From a virus: DNA of 34,799 bases. Positions 23,516 through 29,293 of this stretch are shown here, one piece after another. How positions within the stretch are numbered: the first letter of the stretch is position 1; every line of letters starts with the position of its first letter. Under the pieces are notes generated by a model. That model was not told the DNA's origin. It searched no databases and saw nothing but the letters and a program-made list of their open reading frames with translations. The DNA is taken from positions 1 to 34,799 of IMG/VR virus record IMGVR_UViG_3300023248_000001. One strand, given 5' to 3'. The translations under genes and the position numbers were made by a program.

Positions 23516-23686
23516 TTATTTTAATTGTCTTTCTTCTAAATAAGCTAACACAGTTTGTGGTTCTTCGCTCCACCAATCACTATCTAAATAACCCATTTTT
23601 TCTAACCATTGACTATAATTATTTAATAATTGTTCTACTTCAACGCCATTTTTTTTTATAAATTCTTTTAGAAATACATCTACCAT
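23516..23686 (-). CDS. Small acidic hypothetical protein (56 aa)
   Basis: ATG at 23686, TAA at 23516-23518. MVDVFLKEFIKKNGVEVEQL, then NYSQWLEKMGYLDSDWWSEE, a helical acidic protein with paired Trp. The pattern recalls small phage proteins of unknown role. It fills the gap between the lysozyme-like gene and NinG. Confidence 0.6.
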   Translation of the reverse strand: MVDVFLKEFIKKNGVEVEQLLNNYSQWLEKMGYLDSDWWSEEPQTVLAYLEERQLK

Positions 23687-23687
23687 A

Positions 23688-24305
23688 TTACATTGATATA
23701 TATTTATTAACGCTTGCTATATAGGGAAGTGTTTGTGGTTGTGTTGGATTTCCGTTATGCGAACGGATAGCATATTCTGGGTTAGTTTTATATCCTAATT
23801 TAATCATTCTTCCTAAAGTCCACTTAGCGGCGAAGTAGGTATCATTAGCTTGGTCATCAGTAATTTCGGGATGATACTTTTGATTTATTTGAAACACCCC
23901 TTTTGACTTACAGGAATCACCACAAGTCTTACTAAAATCTCTATGCTCGGCATATGCCATTCCCATCAGCGAATTTCGGCAGGAGTCATTGTCTAGCCCG
24001 TGATACTTACAGGCTTCATCACTTGCTAGCCAGACCTGGACTTCATTCTCAAAGTAAGCTGTCTTAGTCTTTATTACTCTATCTCCGTTGCTTAGATACC
24101 CTTCAGGATAGCTATCATGAGCTACTACAAGGCTCGTGGTGGCGTTTGTTTGTGTAAGTTGACTACTTATACCTTGTTCTCCAATTAAGGCAGTTTTAAG
24201 GCTCGTTTGAGATGTGATTATTGCCTGGGAAATGCCACAGATTATTACTAATCCGAAAACTCCCAGTAATGCGTTTTTATTCGATTGTCTTTTTGACTTT
24301 CTCAT
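23688..24305 (-). CDS. Secreted lysozyme/transglycosylase-like protein
   Basis: 205 aa. A basic N-terminus then a hydrophobic segment (ALLGVFGLVIICGISQAII, 12-30) acts as signal peptide or anchor. The C-terminal domain has MAYAEHRDFS with likely catalytic E120, GVFQINQKYHPEI (136-148) and AIRSHNGNP...YIASVNKYI, the layout of soluble lytic transglycosylase-type enzymes. Four or more Cys (EACKYHGLDNDSC and KTCGDSC) could form disulfides outside the membrane. It lies in the early operon, away from the late C39 lysin, so an early envelope role is possible. Confidence 0.72.
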   Translation of the reverse strand: MRKSKRQSNKNALLGVFGLVIICGISQAIITSQTSLKTALIGEQGISSQLTQTNATTSLVVAHDSYPEGYLSNGDRVIKTKTAYFENEVQVWLASDEACKYHGLDNDSCRNSLMGMAYAEHRDFSKTCGDSCKSKGVFQINQKYHPEITDDQANDTYFAAKWTLGRMIKLGYKTNPEYAIRSHNGNPTQPQTLPYIASVNKYISM

Positions 24306-24326
24306 AAATTTATAATTATCTAATTC

Positions 24327-24420
24327 CTGCCAACAATTTCATCTCTAGCGGTTATTGTTAGCAGTCTATCAGGTAATTAGCCAAATAGTTATTTAATGCC
24401 TATAGGATTCCAAGATAGGC
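24327..24420 (-). ncRNA. Two strong hairpins between SSB-like and lysozyme-like genes
   Basis: CTGCCAACAAT (24327-24337) pairs with ATTGTTAGCAG (24354-24364) over 11 positions including one wobble. GCCTAT (24398-24403) pairs with ATAGGC (24415-24420). They fill the 122-nt gap 24306-24427. Neither has a U-tract in the minus direction. They may insulate the two messages, protect the upstream mRNA end, or control translation of the lysozyme-like gene. Confidence 0.55.
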
Positions 24421-24427
24421 GTTAAGG

Positions 24428-24859
24428 TTAGAAGGGTATGTTTTTAATTTTCAAGTCTTCATCTTCCGCACCGAAATCGTCAATAGTCTTTTCTTGTTCT
24501 AGGCTCAATGCTTTCTGCTCGGCAAACTGTTCGATTGTGTCTGGTTCACTAAAGAAAACAATATTACGGTTTACTCCATTAAATGTTTTTGTTTCTCCGT
24601 CTTTAGTTTTGAAGTCGTAGGTATTAGGAGTTTCTTTATAAGCTATCCCAACTTCGCTCCCAATTGAAATGTGTTGAGCGTGAAATTGTTGGCTCGCTTT
24701 ACTTTCTGTTTTGTCTGACTTTGTAAATAATACTCCATACTTAATTTCTTTGTCGCCGACTTTCTCAAAGATATTAACTCCGATTAATTCTCCGTCTGCT
24801 TTTCTGTTGATAGCAGATGTTCCGCTAACGCTTATTACTTTTTTAATTAGATTGTCCAT
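24428..24859 (-). CDS. Single-stranded DNA-binding protein-like
   Basis: 143 aa from ATG 24859 (a longer frame from 24880 overlaps the upstream gene; the shorter start follows TAATATAAAATTT). An OB-type beta-rich body (LIKKVISVSGTSAINRKADG, KEIKYGVLFTKSD, FHAQHISIGSEVGIAYKE) ends in an acidic tail DDFGAEDEDLKIKNIPF, with the terminal I-P-F of bacterial SSB tails that recruit partner proteins. Distant from canonical SSB; the tail is the best evidence. Its neighbour NinG agrees with a recombination or replication role. Confidence 0.6.
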   Translation of the reverse strand: MDNLIKKVISVSGTSAINRKADGELIGVNIFEKVGDKEIKYGVLFTKSDKTESKASQQFHAQHISIGSEVGIAYKETPNTYDFKTKDGETKTFNGVNRNIVFFSEPDTIEQFAEQKALSLEQEKTIDDFGAEDEDLKIKNIPF

Positions 24860-24869
24860 AAATTTTATA

Positions 24870-26000
24870 TTACCACTCATTAATAAATTTTAATTCATCA
24901 CTATTGAAACTAAAGCTTTTTGCTTTTGCCTGCCAGCAAGTAACTTCATCTGTCCCCAGAAAATATTCACGACCTGTTGTCGGGCAAAAACAATTTAAGT
25001 ATTTAATCGTTCCAATTTCAGGAAGTTTAAAGGAAATTATTTTCATCCCATATCCATAACCGTCGTCTTTAACTTCGTCTAAAACTTTATAACCTTTTAA
25101 TTTCTTCATCTTAGTTTTGTCCATCATCTCATAAGCAATACGGCGATGTTCGGTGTTATCTATGGCTAAGACTTCTTTGGCTGACATTTTATCATTTACA
25201 ATTTTATCCCACCATTTCTTTTCAAATTTAATCCCTTGTAAATAATATTCTTCTGTTCCATCTTTCCACGCTAATGCTGGGCTATCAGTAGAATGTAATT
25301 GTTTACGTTCGTTTTGCTTTACAAGTGTTGGTCTAATCATTACAAATGCTACTTTTTCAAAGAATAAAACATAGTAAGCACCAGAACGAAGATAACCTAA
25401 ATAGTTTTTTAATTTACTATCTTTATCTTTATAAATTCCAATTCTTTGCCAGTAGTTCATCCAAGAAGCATCATCAGCGTCACCAGATAAACAAGCGTAA
25501 GATACAGAATCCCAGACAGAAGCCCTGACAGAATCCCCGACAGAATCCCCGACAGAATCCCTGACAGAATCCCTGACAGAATCCCCGACAGAAGCCCTGA
25601 CAGAATCCCTGACAGAAGCCCAGACAGAAGCCCTGACAGAATCCCCGACAGAAGCCCTGACAGAATCCCCGACAGAAGCCCTGACGGAATCCCTGACAGA
25701 AGCCCAGACAGAAGCCCTGACAGAATCCCCGACAGAAGCCCTGACAGAATCCCCGACAGAATCCCCGACAGAATCCCTGACAGAAGCCCAGACAGAAGCC
25801 GAAAACTTTTTAGCTAAATCTTTTGGGCTTTCCACAATAACTACTTTTGGTTCTTCAAAATTAGAAGCATAATACAACCACTTAACACCAGCTTCTATTT
25901 CTTCTTTATCAAATTTCTGTTCGTGAAGTGCCAAATTAATCCATTCATCACGCACAACCGATTGTAGTTCTATTTGTTTTTTTGTTAATTTATTTAGCAT
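24870..26000 (-). CDS. Tetrapeptide-repeat protein with DUF6745-like C-terminus
   Basis: 376 aa. Residues about 1-67 are helical. Then come 25 tandem tetrads of the form (A/D)-S-V-(R/G/W), 300 nt long. The C-terminal about 150 residues (LHSTDSPALAWKDGTEEYYL, then KKWWDKIVNDKMSAKEVLAI, and CPTTGREYFLGTDEVTCWQA) match my recollection of DUF6745-type domains, which often follow repeats. The tetrads would give a regular solenoid or fibre with Ser and Val on fixed faces. Function unknown. The next upstream gene (RHGE-type) seems to travel with it. Confidence 0.7.
   Translation of the reverse strand: MLNKLTKKQIELQSVVRDEWINLALHEQKFDKEEIEAGVKWLYYASNFEEPKVVIVESPKDLAKKFSASVWASVRDSVGDSVGDSVRASVGDSVRASVWASVRDSVRASVGDSVRASVGDSVRASVWASVRDSVRASVGDSVRDSVRDSVGDSVGDSVRASVWDSVSYACLSGDADDASWMNYWQRIGIYKDKDSKLKNYLGYLRSGAYYVLFFEKVAFVMIRPTLVKQNERKQLHSTDSPALAWKDGTEEYYLQGIKFEKKWWDKIVNDKMSAKEVLAIDNTEHRRIAYEMMDKTKMKKLKGYKVLDEVKDDGYGYGMKIISFKLPEIGTIKYLNCFCPTTGREYFLGTDEVTCWQAKAKSFSFNSDELKFINEW
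25500..25799 (-). repeat. 25 x 12-nt tandem repeat
   Basis: 25 units of 12 nt encode (A/D)SV(R/G/W). Almost all variation falls on two bases per unit: GAT or GCT in codon 1, and AGG, GGG or TGG in codon 4. Ser is TCT and Val GTC nearly throughout; one unit has TCC, and the terminal unit reads DSVS with GTA. Such uniform synonymous sites point to recent expansion or continuing homogenisation. Confidence 0.95.
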
Positions 26001-26010
26001 ATATTTAAAA

Positions 26011-26313
26011 TTAATCTACGACTGGTTTAAATCCGTCTGGTGTGAATTCAACCTGCTTAATTAATTGATAAACACCATCTTTTATTTTAGCTCCTTTTGG
26101 ACTGTGTTCTGGGTGAAAAAGTTTAGTATCTTTAGCTACTAAATAACCAAATGTTTGTCCGTCTGTTTTAAGATAAATTTTACCTTTATCAAACGTATGT
26201 GAATTAGCGTGAGAGCCTGCCATTAAGACGTTTGATTTTTCTTCCTTTAATCCTTTAGGAAGTTTATCTATTTTTACTAGCAGGATTTCTCCGTGCCTAT
26301 ATGCTTGTTTCAT
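26011..26313 (-). CDS. Small conserved-type phage protein (RHGE motif)
   Basis: 100 aa. MKQAYRHGEILLVKIDKLPK, then NVLMAGSHANSHTFDKGKIY and FHPEHSPKGAKIKDGVYQLI; several His/Glu/Asp suggest a metal site or a small beta barrel. I recall similar proteins next to DUF6745-type genes, but cannot name a function. It begins at 26313 with an AT-rich leader and ends just before the repeat protein. Confidence 0.65.
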   Translation of the reverse strand: MKQAYRHGEILLVKIDKLPKGLKEEKSNVLMAGSHANSHTFDKGKIYLKTDGQTFGYLVAKDTKLFHPEHSPKGAKIKDGVYQLIKQVEFTPDGFKPVVD

Positions 26314-26318
26314 ATTAT

Positions 26319-26486
26319 TTATTTTAATTTATTAATAACATTTTGAGCCGCTAACCCTGCTTTATAAGTTTTTATAATAGCAGTAGCGATATATTCTACA
26401 TCTTTTTCTTCTGGTAATCTATGTTCATTATCAGAGAAAAGTTTAACGATTACTTCTGCTAAGATTAAAAGTTGTTGGTCTAACAT
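26319..26486 (-). CDS. Small helical hypothetical protein (55 aa)
   Basis: ATG at 26486, TAA at 26319-26321. MLDQQLLILAEVIVKLFSDN, then YIATAIIKTYKAGLAAQNVI, is an amphipathic helical protein. No family. It fills the interval between two genes with normal spacing. Confidence 0.58.
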   Translation of the reverse strand: MLDQQLLILAEVIVKLFSDNEHRLPEEKDVEYIATAIIKTYKAGLAAQNVINKLK

Positions 26487-26487
26487 A

Positions 26488-26733
26488 TTAATTAAATTTA
26501 GTTTTTATAAATGCTTGTTTTTTATCTAAGTATTCTCTGATACCTAATATATCTTTTATTATCTTTAGACTCTCGTTCTTTGGCTTATAGTAGAAAGCGC
26601 CCTTATTTGGATTAATTATATTTTCAACTAAAGCTTTAAGATACCATAGTTGTTTATCGGTTTTACCCTCTAAGTCTTTGTCGGTAATAAATCTTTGTAA
26701 TATTTCGGTGAGTTTTTTTTGTAATGATTCCAT
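26488..26733 (-). CDS. Hypothetical early protein (81 aa)
   Basis: SLQKKLTEILQRFITDKDLE and TDKQLWYLKALVENIINPNK form helices; the C-terminal part is basic. No motif is recognised. Its start follows the preceding stop by 1 nt (TAATATG). Confidence 0.6.
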   Translation of the reverse strand: MESLQKKLTEILQRFITDKDLEGKTDKQLWYLKALVENIINPNKGAFYYKPKNESLKIIKDILGIREYLDKKQAFIKTKFN

Positions 26734-26734
26734 A

Positions 26735-26899
26735 TTAGAAAGTTCTTAAATCTTCTATTTTAGTAGTGGCTCTTAATACATTAGCTACTTCACTACATTG
26801 ACATAAATCTGCGTCAAATATAGTTGTGCTTAAAAGTTCTGTTTTGATACTTTTTTCTAATTCTTCTTTGTTTAGTTGAGCTATTTGTAATTCTCCCAT
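26735..26899 (-). CDS. Small hypothetical protein (54 aa)
   Basis: ATG at 26899, TAA at 26735-26737. Acidic helix MGELQIAQLNKEELEKSIKT followed by FDADLCQCSEVANVLRAT, with C33 and C35. No family. Tight packing with both neighbours. Confidence 0.58.
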   Translation of the reverse strand: MGELQIAQLNKEELEKSIKTELLSTTIFDADLCQCSEVANVLRATTKIEDLRTF

Positions 26900-26903
26900 A
26901 TAT

Positions 26904-27002
26904 TTAGATATTTAAGTATTGTGAATAAAACGCATAAATAATTGGTGACATAAGAACTGCTACGATTACACACTCTTTTAGAAACTTGATTACTTTTTTC
27001 AT
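26904..27002 (-). CDS. Membrane microprotein (32 aa)
   Basis: ATG at 27002, TAA at 26904-26906. MKKVIKFLKE followed by a hydrophobic segment CVIVAVLMSPIIYAFYSQYL. It is the first frame after the structured leader at 27039-27104 and so would be the first translated from the promoter at 27120-27146. No family. Confidence 0.5.
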   Translation of the reverse strand: MKKVIKFLKECVIVAVLMSPIIYAFYSQYLNI

Positions 27003-27038
27003 ATTGGATTTATAAGTTTTATATCTTATTAATTGAGG

Positions 27039-27104
27039 CGAGGGAGGAGAAATAATTGTCTTATCTTAGTTTCCTTTGATGTAGATTACTTCTACCTCCT
27101 CTCG
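27039..27104 (-). promoter_or_regulatory. Structured 5' leader sequestering GGAGG
   Basis: CGAGGGAGG (27039-27047) and CCTCCTCTCG (27095-27104) pair over 9 bp with one bulged base, closing a loop with an inner hairpin (GTAGA/TCTAC). On the minus-strand transcript the 5' arm contains GAGAGGAGG. This is the only strong Shine-Dalgarno-like GGAGG seen in a leader here, and it lies in a helix about 90 nt before the first start codon. Confidence 0.5.
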
Positions 27105-27119
27105 GTTTCTTAATAACAT

Positions 27120-27182
27120 ATTATACCCAGCAGTCAATTCTGTCAAGACCTTATAAACATTGGTCTATATTGTTTATACACA
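27120..27182 (-). promoter_or_regulatory. Strong early promoter with flanking operator dyad
   Basis: Minus strand TTGACA (27141-27146) and TATAAT (27120-27125) with a 15-nt spacer; a second TTGACT overlaps the spacer. Upstream TATAAACA (27152-27159) and TGTTTATA (27171-27178) form an 8-bp inverted repeat with 11-nt spacing, and TGTTTATACACA (27171-27182) is identical to 22651-22662. The best promoter match in the window. Confidence 0.65.
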
Positions 27183-27202
27183 GGGCAAATATTATAAAAG
27201 TT

Positions 27203-27385
27203 TTAATTTTTATAATTTCTTTCAATAAACCATTGTATAAAATCTGAGATATACACAATACCTTTACTGGTTTTTTCTAAATAATCAGAAAAAGAACCAT
27301 CATAAATACTATTATATTTATTATTAAGATATTCTCTATGCTCTGCTACCTCATCTCTTAATAATAGTTTAGTTATATTTGGCAT
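27203..27385 (-). CDS. Small hypothetical protein (60 aa)
   Basis: NITKLLLRDEVAEHREYLNN, then a short linker and TSKGIVYISDFIQWFIERNY, an all-helical pattern. No family is recognised. It starts just after the stop of the winged-helix-like gene, on the early transcript from 28.55 kb. Confidence 0.58.
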   Translation of the reverse strand: MPNITKLLLRDEVAEHREYLNNKYNSIYDGSFSDYLEKTSKGIVYISDFIQWFIERNYKN

Positions 27386-27386
27386 A

Positions 27387-27671
27387 TTAAAATAATTTAG
27401 CTGTATAATTAATTTCTCTTTCCGCCATTGCCCTTTCCCTTATTTCTCTCATCTCCTTAACAAACTTACTTTCTTCTCCTTTATAACGATACCAAACAGA
27501 GTCGTTTCTTATTTCTCTTTCTATTAAACCGGAGTTAAATAATTCTCTACATCTTCTCCCACCATTGGCAGCCTTGTATCCTAAACTGAAAGACAGTTGT
27601 TCTATATCTCCACTGTGTGTCCACTCTTGGCTGTTTTTAAGTTCCTTTAAGATTTCTTCTTTTAATGACAT
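27387..27671 (-). CDS. Winged-helix-like protein (94 aa)
   Basis: The helical LKEEILKELKNSQEWTHSGD and SFSLGYKAANGGRRCRELFN, then GLIEREIRNDSVWYRYKGEE, follow the helix-helix-recognition-wing pattern of a winged helix. It may act as a DNA-binding regulator or take part in replication initiation. The evidence is pattern only; the C-terminal tail is charged and helical. Confidence 0.55.
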   Translation of the reverse strand: MSLKEEILKELKNSQEWTHSGDIEQLSFSLGYKAANGGRRCRELFNSGLIEREIRNDSVWYRYKGEESKFVKEMREIRERAMAEREINYTAKLF

Positions 27672-27672
27672 A

Positions 27673-27828
27673 TTATTTAGTCTTATAGTTTTTAATTATA
27701 AATGATAAGATACCAGCCAATGATTTTTTCCCAAAATTATTTTTCTTTAAGCTTCTAATATATAACAGGTCGTCTTCACAAATTGCTATCGTCTTGTTAT
27801 AAAAATATCTCTTCTCTTCGTCTAGCAT
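27673..27828 (-). CDS. Small RHH-like protein (51 aa), tentative
   Basis: ATG at 27828, TAA at 27673-27675. The strand-like KTIAICEDDLLYIRSL is followed by two helices (GKKSLAGILSFIIKNYK), like the ribbon-helix-helix DNA-binding fold. It could be a repressor for the TGTTTATA-type operators, but no direct link can be shown. Confidence 0.5.
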   Translation of the reverse strand: MLDEEKRYFYNKTIAICEDDLLYIRSLKKNNFGKKSLAGILSFIIKNYKTK

Positions 27829-27857
27829 AGTATCTTAATTAACTTAATAAGTATGTT

Positions 27858-27967
27858 CCCTTTTCACTATGGCTCTCCAGTCCCAAATTATCTTGTCGTT
27901 AAACTGTGTTTGTCCTAGTGACTTGTGTAAGATTAATTACTTGGAGCTGGTGGAGTTAGCAAAAGGG
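27858..27967 (-). ncRNA. Second rod-shaped structured RNA (about 110 nt)
   Basis: Three coaxial helices: CCCTTTT/AAAAGGG (27858-27864/27961-27967), CTCCA/TGGAG (27875-27879/27951-27955), and CCAAATTATCTT (27883-27894) with AAGA-TAAT-TTGG (27929-27944, bulges of 1 and 3 nt; 12 pairs). The terminal loop (27895-27928) is unresolved. No open frame of note. The strand is unknown; the early operon suggests minus. It shares the rod design with the RNA at 21821-21962, but no sequence. Confidence 0.6.
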
Positions 27968-27981
27968 TAAAAGCATTTGTT

Positions 27982-28041
27982 CCTAATAGGGAGTTGAACC
28001 CTTAATAAAAATTGGAATTTTTTATCGTTACCGAAATTAGG
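27982..28041 (-). tRNA. Degenerate tRNA-like element
   Basis: Minus strand: CCTAAT (28036-28041) pairs with ATTAGG (27982-27987); a mini D-arm TCG-GTAA-CGA; an anticodon-like hairpin of A and T with loop A-TTCCAA; a 4-nt variable region; and T-arm AGGG-TTCAACT-CCCT with a canonical T-loop. About 60 nt, so shorter than a normal tRNA; acceptor 6 bp, ending AACA rather than CCA. The T-loop and cloverleaf order argue for tRNA origin, possibly Trp-like (CCA) as in the element at 33660. Not a clear functional tRNA. Confidence 0.4.
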
Positions 28042-28117
28042 TTTTGTTAGAAATAAAACTTATCTAACTATACTATAAATGATAGCACGGGACTATCTAT
28101 TTTTCAAGGGTAAATTA

Positions 28118-28546
28118 TTAACTTTTAATTAACAGGTTATTAACCCTGTTAAGTAGCCTATCATTAGCTCTTTTATTACTAGCTATAACTTTACAAGCGG
28201 GGCATCTCTTAAAATTACGAGATTTAGTTTCTACTTCTTTACCACAGTCACAACAAATAACCTTCCTGTAAAAATTATCTCTTGATTTAGTTCCAAGATA
28301 CCAGCCTAATTCCCAACCAGTCTTTGAACAAGTAACATTATGGGTATGGCAAATCATATTAACAGACAGATTACCGTCTTTACATTTTTTAATAATCATT
28401 TCTGTGTTACAACCTTTATGTGAGTTATGAAAATGTTTATTTTTTAAATAATCTAAATAATCCGGTGAAGAATAATAATATTCTTCTAATGGTGTAGAGA
28501 AAACAGTCGCTTCGTCTAGTTGTTTAATTGCTGTATCGCTTTTCAT
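28118..28546 (-). CDS. Zinc-binding early protein (142 aa)
   Basis: The C-terminal KVICCDCGKEVETKSRNFKR followed by CPACK is a zinc ribbon with CxxC pairs (near residues 98-120). Upstream are further Cys/His pairs (NTEMIIKKCKDG; MICHTHNVTCSK). It is the first gene of the early operon, behind a GGTATAATTAG-containing region, so it is likely expressed first and may redirect host transcription or bind DNA. No family name is claimed. Confidence 0.68.
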   Translation of the reverse strand: MKSDTAIKQLDEATVFSTPLEEYYYSSPDYLDYLKNKHFHNSHKGCNTEMIIKKCKDGNLSVNMICHTHNVTCSKTGWELGWYLGTKSRDNFYRKVICCDCGKEVETKSRNFKRCPACKVIASNKRANDRLLNRVNNLLIKS

Positions 28547-28565
28547 ATATTAATATTTAATTAAC

Positions 28566-28602
28566 CTAATTATACCTTACTCCTTATTTTAATAGATGTC
28601 AA
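28566..28602 (-). promoter_or_regulatory. Candidate promoter of the early operon
   Basis: Minus strand contains TATAAT (28569-28574) within GGTATAATTAG and TTGACA (28597-28602), but 22 nt apart, more than the usual 16-18, so one element may be unrelated. It lies about 20-55 nt upstream of the first early gene (start 28546), in the divergent region between the two modules. Confidence 0.42.
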
Positions 28603-28633
28603 TACTATTTATATTTTGTTAATTTTAGCACAT

Positions 28634-28661
28634 TTGCTGTGTGGCTATTGTTGTGTAATAA
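28634..28661 (+). promoter_or_regulatory. Weak late promoter candidate
   Basis: TTGCTG (28634-28639), 16-nt spacer, TAATAA (28656-28661), 33 nt upstream of the ATG at 28694. It would start the plus-strand block that runs through terminase and capsid. The match to consensus is moderate. Confidence 0.35.
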
Positions 28662-28693
28662 TTAAGATAGGATTAGTAATAACTTTTTACTTA

Positions 28694-28840
28694 ATGCCTA
28701 CAAAAGAAAAACAAATAAAACCTTTTTCATCCCGCAAGAGAAATCACGTCAAAAATCCTACGGGCTTTTTGGTTGATAATACAGATGAAATTTTTAGCGG
28801 CGGAATAATTATAGATTTTGTTAATAAACAAATTAGATAA
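28694..28840 (+). CDS. Small hypothetical protein (48 aa)
   Basis: The frame is open from 28616, but that part is unlike coding sequence and the ATG at 28694 gives MPTKEKQIKPFSSRKRNHVK, then DNTDEIFSGGIIIDFVNKQI. Basic N-terminus, otherwise no motif. First gene of the plus-strand block. Confidence 0.55.
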   Translation: MPTKEKQIKPFSSRKRNHVKNPTGFLVDNTDEIFSGGIIIDFVNKQIR

Positions 28841-28847
28841 TTTTTAA

Positions 28848-29291
28848 ATGAAGAAAAATATATCAATTAAATATCAATGCGATATATTAAATGACAAATA
28901 TTTTGTTGAAGTATTTATTGGTAGTGAAGAAGGTATTAAAAAAGAATTAAAGATATACTTTGAGGGTAATGATTTTCAAGAAGAAAACTTTGACAGAATG
29001 GGACTAACTTTCAGTAAGGAAAGATATAATCCTCTTATATGGATTAATACTAAGTATGTATCTGGTAAAATTATTTATGAAGTTCTAGCTCACGAAGCAT
29101 ACCACGCAGTTGATTATATACTTGAAGATATTTGTTCTAATCATAAAGATGATGAAGTAATAGCCCATAGTATAGGGGCAATTATTACAAAGTATAATGA
29201 AACTATTAAAAAGATGACTAATAAACAGAAAGAGAAGATGATAAAAATGGCAGAGCGTAATCATAAATCTAAAATAAGAATTAAAAAGTAA
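28848..29291 (+). CDS. Small zincin-like protein with HEAYH
   Basis: 147 aa. LAHEAYHAVDYILEDI contains H82-E83-x2-H86, and E103 in HKDDEVIAHSIGAIITKY about 17 residues later could be the third zinc ligand, as in gluzincin-like peptidases. The C-terminus is Lys-rich. No pro-region or signal peptide. Its place before terminase could suggest a head-maturation peptidase, but the fold and ligands are not proven. Followed 2 nt later by a second HExxH gene. Confidence 0.68.
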   Translation: MKKNISIKYQCDILNDKYFVEVFIGSEEGIKKELKIYFEGNDFQEENFDRMGLTFSKERYNPLIWINTKYVSGKIIYEVLAHEAYHAVDYILEDICSNHKDDEVIAHSIGAIITKYNETIKKMTNKQKEKMIKMAERNHKSKIRIKK

Positions 29292-29293
29292 AT

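Noticed and set aside
25500-25799. CRISPR array
   Set aside because: Units are 12 nt without spacers and are in frame within a protein gene.
27104-27119. 17-aa leader peptide starting at 27119
   Set aside because: Its ATG lies directly next to the -10 box, so the transcript would begin at or after it.
28616-28693. Upstream extension of the 48-aa gene
   Set aside because: Lies in the divergent promoter region, and ATG 28694 gives a normal soluble protein.
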